From positions 1-64,000 of the forward strand of contig JACKOY010000005.1 of NCBI GenBank assembly GCA_024233935.1: a DNA stretch of 64,000 nt, written 5' to 3'. Each line of letters opens with the position of its first letter. Positions within the stretch are counted from its first letter, which is position 1. Made by a program: the position numbers and the translations under genes. The DNA is from Spirochaetales bacterium (lineage in GTDB: Bacteria; Spirochaetota; Leptospiria; Leptospirales; Leptonemataceae). Shown here piece by piece: positions 50,719 through 59,943 of this stretch. Under the pieces are notes generated by a model that saw nothing but the letters and a program-made list of their open reading frames with translations, did not search any database and was not told where the DNA came from.

Positions 50719-52908
50719 ATGGATCGTTTTGGGGAATTTCTCGTGACCCGCGGGGTTGTCTCGGCCGGCCAGCTGGCGGACGCGCTGGCCTACAGTCGCG
50801 TTGTTGCTCGCAACCTGTCGCTCATGTCCGTGGCGGAGTCCGTCCTGCAACAGGAAGACCTGATTCGAGTTGCCTCGCATCAGATGACTACCGGACTTGG
50901 CTTTGAAGAAGCGTTACTTGAACTGAAGTTACTCAGCCCGGATCGTTTAGAGCAGCTTCGATCGGAACAGGCGGAGTTCCGCATTCCGCTCGGTGAAGTA
51001 TTGCGGCGCCGCGGAGTCCTGTCCGAGCAACAGCTGAGTGAGCATCTGGCTCAATATCGCAGCGAAGCCGATGACCCGGCGAAGCTCGTGCACATGATGC
51101 GTCACGTCGAAATGCTGGCGCAGCTGCCCGACCAGCTTCTACACGACCTTGCAGGCCGCGGAACTCTGAAACATCGCGACGCGAATGAAACGGTGTATTC
51201 CCAGGGTCAGACCAGCGACCGATTGTACTTCATTGAGAGCGGCCTGGTGCGTCTGACGCATAATCCGGGGAACGAAACGGTCGAGCTCGGCACCTGTCAT
51301 TCAGGCCAGGCCTTCGGTCTGGCTGCAATCTCCGGAGGCGATCCGCGTCTGGAAACAGCAACCACGGTTATGCGATCTTACCTCTGGAGCATTTCGGCGG
51401 AAGACATCCGGGAGACGATCAAGTTATATCCGGCGGCCGTCGAGTCGTTCACGCAGCACCTCGGAGGCCACCTGCGCAGCATAGCCACGAGCCTCACGGA
51501 TCGCACAAAAGGCTTTGAAACGAATATCCACACGATTATCCTGGAATCGGGCACGGATGCCACGCAACTGGCCGACGAGTTGATCCGGTCGGCAGCAGAA
51601 GAAATCCCACACGCGGTTCAGATCGTACATTGCGATCCAGCGCTGGTCGAACCCGACGTGCCATCCGTCGAAGCGCTGATCGGCCCGGAAGCTGCAGGCC
51701 GCGTGTTCGTCATGAGAGTTGCGGGTTTGCATCCCCGGAACGATCTGGAGCGGACACTGAAATGGCTGCACCGAGAATCGGAACACATACCGGTGCTCTT
51801 TTTTCTGATTTCGATGCCCGCTCCCAATGACGAAAACCGTCGCGAAGCAGAAGAAAGCGCGGAGTTGCTCCTGAAGAATAGCCGACGGACGCTTGTTTTG
51901 ACACCGGGCATCGATCCGACATATATCACCGGTGTGCAACAGAGCGCTGTCCGCGTGCAACTTGTGGCAAAGCGCGGGGAGGTCGAACCCAACACTTTCG
52001 CGCGCCTGCAGAAGTCCTGCGGTCCCACTCTTTCACCGATCACTTTCAAACCGGATTCTCTGGAGCGCTCTGTGCGTTCTGCGACGCGGGCGGTACTCGG
52101 AAAAGAAGTGGGACTCGTGCTCGGCGGAGGGGGCGCAAAGGGTGCGACGCACTTCGGCATCCTTGACGCTTTCGAACAGGCGGGGATCCCGATTGACGTG
52201 ATCGCCGCGTCCAGTTCCGGCAATATGGCCGCGGCTCCCTGGGCCTGGGGCTTGCCGACCGAGCAGGCCATAGAAGCCTATGTCGAGGCTTACGGGAAAC
52301 GAAAGGTCAAATATCCCGACTGGACCCTGCCTTTTCACGGACATCTTACGCGCGGCAATCCGGGCAAGGTGTTCCTGAGATCGCTTATGGGGGACGGCTT
52401 CACCTTCGATTGCATGCGCGCCTATCTGCCGGTCGCGGTCGATATGAATTCCGGGCAGGATCGCGTCGTAGCAGGCATCGAAACCTGGCGCGCCGCCTTT
52501 GCATCGATGGCGATACCCGGTCTCTTGCCGATGGTCGAACACGGCGATGCACTCTTCGCTGACGGCGCGCTGGCCAACAACGTGCCCTCCTCGCATGTTC
52601 GATCCTACGGAGCTGACCTGATTGTAAGCGTGAATATCAGCCCGACCCCGGAACACACAAAATTCAACCGACGCAGTGTCCCCTCCAATATGATGCGCAG
52701 CGCTGAAGTGATGATGCACCAGACCACGCCGCGCCACACAAAATACACGGACGTCACAATTCAGCCGCCCGTCGCCACGTACGGAATGTTCGACTTCGCC
52801 GAATCAGAGCGATTTATTGAAATCGGACGGGAGGCTGCAAACGAGAAACTCCCTGAAATTCGTTATCTTCTGAGGAAACAAAGCCTTCGTTTTTCAGGAG
52901 GCTCATAG
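50719..52908 (+). CDS. patatin-like lipase with cyclic-nucleotide-binding-like domain (NTE type)
   Basis: A 729-residue protein. The first 110 residues are helical. A cNMP-binding-like fold spans about 130-260 (SDRLYFIESGLVRLTH, then HSGQAFGLAAISGGDPR). A middle region (about 265-440) follows, then a patatin domain with GGGGAKGATHFG near 470, the nucleophile elbow ASSSGN near 497 and DGALANN with the catalytic Asp near 615. Odd points: the elbow has Ala instead of the first Gly of GxSxG, and the cNMP pocket has FGL where FGE is usual, so nucleotide binding is uncertain. It acts on phospholipids, probably as a lysophospholipase. Confidence 0.88.
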   Translation: MDRFGEFLVTRGVVSAGQLADALAYSRVVARNLSLMSVAESVLQQEDLIRVASHQMTTGLGFEEALLELKLLSPDRLEQLRSEQAEFRIPLGEVLRRRGVLSEQQLSEHLAQYRSEADDPAKLVHMMRHVEMLAQLPDQLLHDLAGRGTLKHRDANETVYSQGQTSDRLYFIESGLVRLTHNPGNETVELGTCHSGQAFGLAAISGGDPRLETATTVMRSYLWSISAEDIRETIKLYPAAVESFTQHLGGHLRSIATSLTDRTKGFETNIHTIILESGTDATQLADELIRSAAEEIPHAVQIVHCDPALVEPDVPSVEALIGPEAAGRVFVMRVAGLHPRNDLERTLKWLHRESEHIPVLFFLISMPAPNDENRREAEESAELLLKNSRRTLVLTPGIDPTYITGVQQSAVRVQLVAKRGEVEPNTFARLQKSCGPTLSPITFKPDSLERSVRSATRAVLGKEVGLVLGGGGAKGATHFGILDAFEQAGIPIDVIAASSSGNMAAAPWAWGLPTEQAIEAYVEAYGKRKVKYPDWTLPFHGHLTRGNPGKVFLRSLMGDGFTFDCMRAYLPVAVDMNSGQDRVVAGIETWRAAFASMAIPGLLPMVEHGDALFADGALANNVPSSHVRSYGADLIVSVNISPTPEHTKFNRRSVPSNMMRSAEVMMHQTTPRHTKYTDVTIQPPVATYGMFDFAESERFIEIGREAANEKLPEIRYLLRKQSLRFSGGS

Positions 52909-54276
52909 CTCCTCCGGGTCGGGCCTGCCCCGGCCGTAAAACCAGGCGAAGAGGACTGCGGCGAGCAGACAAAGGCCGAGCGCCACAATGGCGCTCAATC
53001 GTATGCCGACGTCGTGCCCGCGATCTTTTCCGAGCAGTGCGACCGAAGCAAACAAACCAGCGCCGACCGCGATTCCGATCTTGTAACTCAGGTTTTTTCC
53101 GGCCACAAAGATCGCCTCCGGCGCCTCGCCGTAAATATTTCGCGCGCGCTGAATCTGTTCGGTCACGACCGCCATCACAAGGATGGTCATTCCGCCAAGG
53201 GGAATGCCACCCAGAAAAAAAATGATGCCGGCCTGGATCGCCGCTCCAATGGGATAGTGCCCGAGCTCGCTGATCAATGCCAGGAGCACAGCCAGGATCA
53301 AAAAAACACCCAGAATCACCCGCCGCTTTCCGAATCGACGCGCTGCGTTGGCCGCGACCGGCGCCGTCAGCATTGAAGAAGGAACCATGATAGCGATGAA
53401 GATGGAGAGCATGCTCGAGTCCAGCTCCAGCAACACGACGACGTAGTAATAGGCGCCGGCCTGCACCATTTCGACGCACGCGATAAAGATGCAGTAGACG
53501 ACCAGAAAAACGGCGAAGTCCCGACTCGATAAGACACGGCGCACCAGTTGCCCGACTGATGTTTCCGATGGGACATGGATCCCTGCCTCAGTTCCGCGCA
53601 ACGCCAGAATGGGAAAGAGCATGAGCAGGGCCGCCAGAGAACACAGCACGAAAAAACTCATCTGGCGCGATGTGAGGACATCGAGGCCGCCGTATTGCGC
53701 AACAGACCAGATCAGGGGCGCCTGGCCCGCGAGAATCACGCCGAGCGATTCTCCCAAACCCTGATACATGGAAAGGCTGATGCGATCATCCTCGTCGCGG
53801 CAGAGCACGTCCATGTGCGCGAGAAACGGAGTCACATACGCGCTGAAGAAGGTTACTCCCAGAATCAAAAGGACGGTGACCCAGACAACATTTATGACGC
53901 CCACCCCCGCCTGCGGGGGAAGGAACACGAGCAGCATGCAGGCGGCCGCCGGCAGGAAGCTCTTTTCCATCATGGGCAGACGTCGGCCGCGCCTATTTTG
54001 CGAACGGTCGCTCAGACGCGCGATGAGCGGATCGACTACAATGTCCGCCAACCGGGCCAGGACGATGATCACGGAAAGAATGCTGATTCCCAAAAAGATC
54101 GGGCCACGCGGCAGCAGGATCGGAAGGTCATCATGGGCCGGAGGATTGTAGAAGTTAATCCAATAAAGAGCGATCAGAAAGAAAGGTATCGTGTAGCCGG
54201 CGGACCCAAGCAGATAGGACAGGCGATAGGCGAGCGGAGGCCCGCCCGGCCCTCTGACTGGAGCATCGCTCCTCAT
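52903..54276 (-). CDS. GPH/MelB-type sugar:cation symporter-like transporter (MFS)
   Basis: A 457-residue membrane protein with about 12 hydrophobic segments. LADIVVDPLIARLSDRSQ resembles the GPH loop signature (D-x-x-x-D-P-x-x-G-x-x-x-D), and MDVLCRDEDDRISLS is the typical central acidic-basic pattern. The substrate is unknown: sugar, lipid or nucleoside are possible. ATG 54276 overlaps the stop of the gene before it as ATGA; its 3' end overlaps the patatin gene by 6 bp, convergently. Confidence 0.82.
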   Translation of the reverse strand: MRSDAPVRGPGGPPLAYRLSYLLGSAGYTIPFFLIALYWINFYNPPAHDDLPILLPRGPIFLGISILSVIIVLARLADIVVDPLIARLSDRSQNRRGRRLPMMEKSFLPAAACMLLVFLPPQAGVGVINVVWVTVLLILGVTFFSAYVTPFLAHMDVLCRDEDDRISLSMYQGLGESLGVILAGQAPLIWSVAQYGGLDVLTSRQMSFFVLCSLAALLMLFPILALRGTEAGIHVPSETSVGQLVRRVLSSRDFAVFLVVYCIFIACVEMVQAGAYYYVVVLLELDSSMLSIFIAIMVPSSMLTAPVAANAARRFGKRRVILGVFLILAVLLALISELGHYPIGAAIQAGIIFFLGGIPLGGMTILVMAVVTEQIQRARNIYGEAPEAIFVAGKNLSYKIGIAVGAGLFASVALLGKDRGHDVGIRLSAIVALGLCLLAAVLFAWFYGRGRPDPEEL

Positions 54277-55133
54277 GGAAGTCTTCGGCGTGCGCCTCTG
54301 AACGAGCGCAGGACAACCTGAAGGGCAGAGGCGTTTTGCCCCACGTGGCCGTGCGTGTAAGCCTGCCGGACGATAAGAACGAGCGCCAGAACAAGGTTCA
54401 GCCAGCCCAGGCCGTCGGCGATGGTGCGCGCGTACCACTCCGGCGTCGCACGCACGAACGGCGCAAAGGGCACCACCAGAAGGATTGCCATAACCAAAAA
54501 GAGCGAATACAGGCGCATTTCCGCAAAAAGCAATCCCCGTCGTCCCATGAGCAGTAAAGGAACCACCAGGTGAATTACTGCCACACCCGAATATTCCCCC
54601 GTCGGCCGATCGGGCGGGTTCGTACCGTACACAAAAGTAAAATTCCAGAGCACATAGAGAACGATCCAGAGTACACCCAGGTCGTAGTGCACGTGCGACC
54701 GGGAGTTGCGCTGGATCGCTGCCGGGCCTGCCTGACAGAAGAGCAACGCCAGACCCGCCAGCACGTTCGGGACGCTCCCGCCCGAACTGCGTTGTGTCCC
54801 GCCAATGCTTATGTCAAATGCCTCAAAACCGACCGCTTCAAGGATATTGAAAAGCAATATCAAATAGAGCGCCACTCTCGTCCAGCCGGGCGGCTCCCGG
54901 GAGAAACGAAATGCAGCCACGACCAGAGCCGAAAACGCAAGCGTCAAAAATTTCAGGAATACGAACGCACCCTGGGTCGTTCGAAATTCGGTAAACACCA
55001 GGTAAAAAGTTACGACGAGGACGAGCAGAACAATCGCCAGGAGGTTAGTCAACCCGCTCAGTCTGGAAAGCAGGAGACTGACCAGACTGACGACCGCAAT
55101 CGCGATCAAAATCCAGAGCAAGGTGGTCATCAT
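54273..55133 (-). CDS. polytopic membrane protein of unknown function
   Basis: A 286-residue protein with eight or so membrane segments. A conserved-looking polar stretch WNFTFVYGTNPPDRPTGEYS lies in the middle, before a His in VIHLVVPLLL. It may belong to the DUF5692-like group, but I am not sure. ATG 55133 was chosen, with GGAG further upstream than usual. It is coupled by ATGA to the transporter gene, so the two proteins probably act together. Confidence 0.7.
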   Translation of the reverse strand: MMTTLLWILIAIAVVSLVSLLLSRLSGLTNLLAIVLLVLVVTFYLVFTEFRTTQGAFVFLKFLTLAFSALVVAAFRFSREPPGWTRVALYLILLFNILEAVGFEAFDISIGGTQRSSGGSVPNVLAGLALLFCQAGPAAIQRNSRSHVHYDLGVLWIVLYVLWNFTFVYGTNPPDRPTGEYSGVAVIHLVVPLLLMGRRGLLFAEMRLYSLFLVMAILLVVPFAPFVRATPEWYARTIADGLGWLNLVLALVLIVRQAYTHGHVGQNASALQVVLRSFRGARRRLP

Positions 55134-55354
55134 GTGTGTGCTCCACAGAGCCCCCATCAAGCATGCCGGTGGCCTACGAGACGGCAACCGGAAAACTCAA
55201 ACCGTCTGAATATGAAAAACGGCGCCAGAAACGAACCCGGGCCCCGGCCTTCTCAGGGAGCGTCGATCATGAGCACGCAGCGGGTGCCCGACTCGTTGCA
55301 GAATGCGCCCCGAAAATCGGGAAAAAAAACTGACAAACCGGGGATCACAATTGT

Positions 55355-55363
55355 TGCTAATAC
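55355..55363 (+). promoter_or_regulatory. extended -10 promoter
   Basis: TGCTAATAC matches the extended -10 form TGnTAATAC; no good -35 lies at the right distance. It would give a leader of about 40 nt for the lipoprotein at 55410. Confidence 0.35.
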
Positions 55364-55409
55364 TGGCCGCCTTGCTGCGGCAGACTCTTGTATCGATGGA
55401 CCGCCGCAG

Positions 55410-56432
55410 GTGAAAGGAACCATACGCGGCCTGGTCGCGAGCGTGACGCTGGTCTGGCTCGCCGGCCCGGCCTGCACCGTACACAACATAGAGTGCGCTC
55501 AAAACGCCGGTATCTGCGAAGGCTCGCTGCTGGCCTCGCTGTACCTGCAATCGGTGACTCCCACCATCATGCTCGGGGATTCCGCCGGGAACATATTCTT
55601 AAGCTACGACGGGCGGTCCTGGACGGGACCGATCGTAAATTTCAACGGCAGCGCCATATCCAGTATTATCTACGCAAACGGCCGCTTCTGGGCTTCAACC
55701 GTCGCGACTATGGTAAGCATCTACTACTCGACCGATGGCATCAGCTGGTCTTCCACTAACACCGGACTGGGCAGTGCAGCACGGCAGGGCGGGCTGGCTT
55801 ACGGCAAGGGACTCTTCGTCACCGGTGGAGGCGGAGGTCCCAGTCTGCACTATTCTCAGGACGGTTTGAGCTGGACCGGCAGCACAGACCCCGAAGGGAG
55901 CGTGGTTCCTTTTCAGACGATCGAGAGCATCACTTTCGTCGGCAATACTTTTGCCGGCGGGGAAGATGCAGGCGGTCAGTTCATGTTTGCGAGCGACGGC
56001 ATCGATTGGGTCAACGGGTGCTCGTCAACGGCCCTGCCCTCGGAGATCACGTACCACAAAGGCAGTTTCTACAGCGGCGACACGGGTGTGATTAACATCG
56101 GAGTCGTCGGCGGTGGCGCCTGTGCGACCGTATCGGCCGTGACCGGTATTCAGACCATGGGTTCTAATGGCGATCAGCTGCTTGCCTCCGGGACCGGCGG
56201 AGTGATCTATCGTTCGAGCGACGCCATAAACTGGAGCGCCAATCTTTCGCCGGGCGGAAGCAACACCATGGAAACCACGTCGCTCGCGGATCCGCGGGTG
56301 AGCATCATCGCGGGCCAGAATGCCACCTACTATCTGTCCGGGGACGGTGGCTATAACTGGTCCGGGCCCTACACGGTGCCCGGTGCGGCCAATATCCAGG
56401 CCTCCTTCGTGAAAGCCGGCTTTCCGTACTGA
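55410..56432 (+). CDS. lipoprotein with BNR/YCF48-like propeller repeats
   Basis: A 340-residue lipoprotein. A GTG start (55410) leads to a signal peptide ending LAGPAC, then an acidic, Cys-containing linker and GSLLASLYLQS. The mature part repeats S-x-D-G-x-x-W (LSYDGRSWTG, YSTDGISWSS, YSQDGLSWTG, ASDGIDWVN, RSSDAINWSA, LSGDGGYNWSG), six times or so. Signal, linker and repeats match the protein at 35412-36440, so they are paralogues. The frame continues far upstream but without protein-like sense. Confidence 0.75.
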   Translation: MKGTIRGLVASVTLVWLAGPACTVHNIECAQNAGICEGSLLASLYLQSVTPTIMLGDSAGNIFLSYDGRSWTGPIVNFNGSAISSIIYANGRFWASTVATMVSIYYSTDGISWSSTNTGLGSAARQGGLAYGKGLFVTGGGGGPSLHYSQDGLSWTGSTDPEGSVVPFQTIESITFVGNTFAGGEDAGGQFMFASDGIDWVNGCSSTALPSEITYHKGSFYSGDTGVINIGVVGGGACATVSAVTGIQTMGSNGDQLLASGTGGVIYRSSDAINWSANLSPGGSNTMETTSLADPRVSIIAGQNATYYLSGDGGYNWSGPYTVPGAANIQASFVKAGFPY

Positions 56433-56527
56433 GATCGGGCGCAGCGAAGGCCCGCTCGAAATTGCTTTTCAAGCCACCAGCCCGGACAGAGACTGCCCGC
56501 GTTTAAAAGGCCCGGAGCGCACGCACC

Positions 56528-57307
56528 ATGAAGATTCATCCCACAGCGATTATCGATCCCAAAGCAGAGCTGCATGAAACGGTCGAAGTCGGACCGTATT
56601 CAGTCATCGACGCGGATGTCCAGATAGGCGCAGGCACGGTAATCGAAACTCATGTGCGCATCTATTCCGGCAGTCGCATTGGAAAGTTCAACCGCATTCA
56701 TCATGCCACGGCGATCGGTGGGCCGCCCCAGAACGTCGGATGGGATCTGAATATCAAGTCTGGCTGCATTATCGGCGACAACAACGTCATGAGAGAGTAC
56801 TTTAACATGCATCGCTCGCAGGAAGAAGGCGGCCACACCACGATCGGCAACGGTTGCTTCTTGATGGAAAATGTCACGGTCTCGCACGATTCGCACCTGG
56901 GCAACAACGTCATCATGGTGCACGCCGCAGCGACCTCCGGCCATGTCGATATACAGGACAACGCCTTCGTGTCCGGACTTTCGGCCATCCACCAGTTCTG
57001 TACAATTGGAGAAAATTCCATGATCGGTGGCTGCTCGAAGATTGTAAAAGACATCCCGCCTTATGCGACCGCCGACGGCAACCCGGCGACCGTGATTGGA
57101 CTCAACGCGATCGGTCTGAAGCGGGCCGGCTTTTCGCCGGAGGCCCGCAAAAAGATCAAGGACGCCTACAAAGTCATTTACCACTCCAATCTGAACATCA
57201 GCCAGGCGCTCAAGCAACTGGCCGAAGAAAATGACCCGTCACCGGAAGTGCAAAAGATCCGCAATTTCTTCGAAAAAAGCGAACGCGGCGTAACCGATCA
57301 CCGATGA
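56528..57307 (+). CDS. lpxA: UDP-N-acetylglucosamine acyltransferase (LpxA)
   Basis: A 259-residue left-handed beta-helix enzyme, first step of lipid A synthesis: transfer of a 3-hydroxyacyl chain from ACP to UDP-GlcNAc or its 3-amino form. Seen: the hexapeptide repeats (IDPKAELHETVEVGPYSVID onward), the catalytic His in TVSHDSHLGN near 122, GLSAIHQFCTIGENSMIGG, and the C-terminal helical part (LKRAGFSPEARKKIKDAY). The length is usual. ATG 56528 has GGAG upstream. It is alone, not beside lpxD, fabZ or lpxB. In Leptospira the enzyme prefers the 3-amino sugar; whether this one does cannot be read here. Confidence 0.93.
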   Translation: MKIHPTAIIDPKAELHETVEVGPYSVIDADVQIGAGTVIETHVRIYSGSRIGKFNRIHHATAIGGPPQNVGWDLNIKSGCIIGDNNVMREYFNMHRSQEEGGHTTIGNGCFLMENVTVSHDSHLGNNVIMVHAAATSGHVDIQDNAFVSGLSAIHQFCTIGENSMIGGCSKIVKDIPPYATADGNPATVIGLNAIGLKRAGFSPEARKKIKDAYKVIYHSNLNISQALKQLAEENDPSPEVQKIRNFFEKSERGVTDHR

Positions 57308-57379
57308 CCGGCGCCCCGCGTTCCCAGAACTCCGACCGATAGCGGCAGTACCCAAAAGCGCTATCGTGCTTTGACCCGT

Positions 57380-57745
57380 TCAGGGCTGCAGATCGGCCGC
57401 CCGGGCGGCAAGGAGCGCATCGGGCAGCTGCACCGGCTTTGAAAACTCGAGACCGAGAGCAAGGCGGCTCTCATCGATCGGCCGGGCCCAGATCAGACGA
57501 GCGCCGTTTATGCGCAGTGCCCGAGTCAAACGCGCGCTCGTGATCTGGAGCGAAACCACGCTTTGCTCCTCAAGGCCGATGTCGGCCCCCGTGGTGATGA
57601 AACTCAATCCCTCCTCCGACACATCCTGAATCTGTCCCTGGACCAGACCTTCGCTGGAGATCAAAAGCGCGAAGAAGTTGCATAATTCGCCCGAGCGCGC
57701 CCGCTTTGTTCGGCGCCGCTCCGGGCTCGTTTGCTGTGTTTTCAT
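57380..57745 (-). CDS. PilZ domain protein
   Basis: A 121-residue single-domain PilZ protein, a probable cyclic-di-GMP receptor. Seen: RRRTKR near the N-terminus (the RxxxR motif region) and DVSEEGLSF (the D/NxSxxG motif) about 35 residues on, followed by the beta-barrel strands. ATG 57745 was taken as the last start before the motif. There are no regulatory neighbours that tell its target. Confidence 0.8.
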   Translation of the reverse strand: MKTQQTSPERRRTKRARSGELCNFFALLISSEGLVQGQIQDVSEEGLSFITTGADIGLEEQSVVSLQITSARLTRALRINGARLIWARPIDESRLALGLEFSKPVQLPDALLAARAADLQP

Positions 57746-57895
57746 GGCTGGATACTGCGCGTGAATAATTGCGGCAGCGTGGCGATCTGTTTTCACCGGC
57801 GCATATCTGCATTCTAACCCGGGACAGCGTCGTTCACACCAACATCAATTCACAAAAACCTGTTTCTGCATACGGCACGCCTGCAAATATGAGCC

Positions 57896-59893
57896 ATGAG
57901 TCTGCGCGGGCAAATTCTGCTGAGCTTTCTGGGGGCTGCGAGCCTGATTGTGGGGCTCTTCGCCGTCCTCCTCTTTCTTCTGGTTTCTTCCCGCTTCCAG
58001 GAGCGTTTCGCCAGAGAGCGCATGGTGCTGGCCGAACAACTGGCGCGCACCGTCGATGGGGATCATCATTTGGGCTTTCGTTCGCCGGCGGCCACCGAGA
58101 ACCCCGATTTTGTTCGCCAGCTGGAAAACATGCGTCACCTGCTTGAAATGGATGAGTTCATTACGTATATCTACAGCCTGAACTACGACCGGGCGCATGA
58201 CGAACTGCTTTTCGGCATCGACGCCTTTAAGCTCGAAAGGGATTTGCTCTGGATCGAGAGCGCAGACTTTGCTGTTCAGATCAGCGCCCGGCGCAATGGA
58301 CTGGTGTTGTCGCACCTGAACCAGCCGGTCGAAGAACTACTGGTACCCGTGGGGGGCCAGAATTTACCGGTCACCATTCGAGAGGAAGGCGAAGCCTTCG
58401 CGGTCCGCATCGGACAGACTCGCATTGCCACCATAACCCGCCTCGACCCGCTCCAGGTTTTCATCGCGCACCAGCAGCTCAGCGCTGCGGTTTCGGTCGA
58501 GCGGGAGTTTGACATCGAAGGCGCGCAGCTGCCCATTCGCTTTACGCTCGGTCGCGCGGGGCAGGTGGCCGTTCCACCCGGGACGCCGTTCGTCGACACC
58601 GACATCTACACAGAGAAACTCAAGGGCATTATACGAAGTGGCCGACCGGAGTACGACCGCGAAACCCAGAGCACCGCCTACGGTGAGATTCTTGCGGTCT
58701 ATGCGCCTATTCATTCCCAGAGCAGTGGTGAACCAACCGGCCTGCTGGTCCTTGAGATCAGCACTCACGATCTCGATCGCCTGCAGGCAGACTTTCTCTG
58801 GCGCACGGTGATTGTGGCGCTCTTCGCAATCGCTTTGATCGGCCTCACATCGGTCGCGTTGTCGCGTTATCTGACGCGTCCGATTCGCAAACTCGCGAAA
58901 GGGATCCAGCAGATTTCGGACGGGAACCTGGATTCGCGCGTCGAAATTGATCGGCGGGACGAATTCGGACAACTGGGCAACGCTTTTAACGCCATGGCCG
59001 GGCGCCTCAAGCTGGCCTACGAAAACCTATCCAACACAAACGCCGGCTATCGACGCTTTGTACCGGAAGAATTTTTGCGTTACCTGGGCCGCGAGCGAAT
59101 CTGGGAGGTGCAGCTGGGCGACAACGTAAGCCGGGAAATGACCGTGCTCTTTTCGGATATCCGTTCTTTTACGGAGATTTCCGAAACCATGCTGCCGGGC
59201 GAAAACTTCGATTTTGTGAACCGTTATCTTAAGTCGGTCAGTCCGAAAATCCGCGATCACAACGGAATCATTGTGAAGTACCTGGGTGACGGCATGATGG
59301 CGCTTTTTCCGCAAACCACGGACGACGCCATCAACGCCGGAATCGCCAAACTTCGTGAGGTGGACAACTTAAATCGTGGTTCGGCCGCGAAACCGATTCG
59401 CATTGGCGTGGGCGTACACTATGGCCCCATGATGGTCGGCATCATCGGCGAAGAGGCCCGCATGCAGGGGGACGCGTTTTCGGACACCGTAAATCTGGCG
59501 GCGCGTCTGGAAAGTCTGACACGGTTCTATGAGGTTCCGATGGTCGTAAGTGGAGCGGCAAAAGAACAAACCAGCATGGGCGAAGAACACTTTCGTTTGC
59601 TCGATCGCATTATTGTAAAGGGGCGTAAACACGCCGTCGATGTATTCGAGGTCATTGCCGCCAGCGAACAAAGCCAGGCGGAACTTCGAGCGAAAACCGC
59701 CGGGGCTTACAACGAGGCTCTGGAACTTTATGCGAATCAGAATTTCGAAGCGGCCCGCACACTTCTGGAAGAAGTGCTCGCGGTCAACGCGAACGATGGC
59801 GTTGCCCTGCTCTACCTGACGCGCATCGAACACCTGCTTGCGTCCGGAGTGCCCGATGGTTGGCATGCGATCACGCGGCTCGACTCAAAGTAA
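57896..59893 (+). CDS. class III cyclase with periplasmic sensor, HAMP and C-terminal TPR-like tail
   Basis: A 665-residue receptor cyclase. In order: TM1 (ILLSFLGAASLIVGLFAVLL), a periplasmic sensor (about 35-300), TM2 (VIVALFAIALIGLTSVAL), HAMP (about 325-375, RPIRKLAKGIQQISDGNLD), then the cyclase: FSDIRSFTEIS near 419, GDGMMALFP and a late DTVNLAARLE. The last 75 residues are TPR-like (AYNEALELYANQNFEAARTL). It signals an outside cue through cAMP or cGMP. ATG 57896 starts at the first helix. Confidence 0.9.
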   Translation: MSLRGQILLSFLGAASLIVGLFAVLLFLLVSSRFQERFARERMVLAEQLARTVDGDHHLGFRSPAATENPDFVRQLENMRHLLEMDEFITYIYSLNYDRAHDELLFGIDAFKLERDLLWIESADFAVQISARRNGLVLSHLNQPVEELLVPVGGQNLPVTIREEGEAFAVRIGQTRIATITRLDPLQVFIAHQQLSAAVSVEREFDIEGAQLPIRFTLGRAGQVAVPPGTPFVDTDIYTEKLKGIIRSGRPEYDRETQSTAYGEILAVYAPIHSQSSGEPTGLLVLEISTHDLDRLQADFLWRTVIVALFAIALIGLTSVALSRYLTRPIRKLAKGIQQISDGNLDSRVEIDRRDEFGQLGNAFNAMAGRLKLAYENLSNTNAGYRRFVPEEFLRYLGRERIWEVQLGDNVSREMTVLFSDIRSFTEISETMLPGENFDFVNRYLKSVSPKIRDHNGIIVKYLGDGMMALFPQTTDDAINAGIAKLREVDNLNRGSAAKPIRIGVGVHYGPMMVGIIGEEARMQGDAFSDTVNLAARLESLTRFYEVPMVVSGAAKEQTSMGEEHFRLLDRIIVKGRKHAVDVFEVIAASEQSQAELRAKTAGAYNEALELYANQNFEAARTLLEEVLAVNANDGVALLYLTRIEHLLASGVPDGWHAITRLDSK

Positions 59894-59943
59894 TCGAACG
59901 TCTCTATCGCCGAAACCCAAAACCGCTGACGGTTTCTCGATCC

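Noticed and set aside
55136..55333. 65-aa plus-strand frame (ends APKIGKKN)
   Set aside because: The middle (KLKPSEYEKRRQKR) looks protein-like, but there is no ribosome-binding site or relative, and it fills a promoter region.
54570..55409. N-terminal extension of the lipoprotein frame
   Set aside because: The first 280 codons lie opposite the membrane-protein gene and read as Arg/His/Gln-rich nonsense; a signal peptide begins at 55410.
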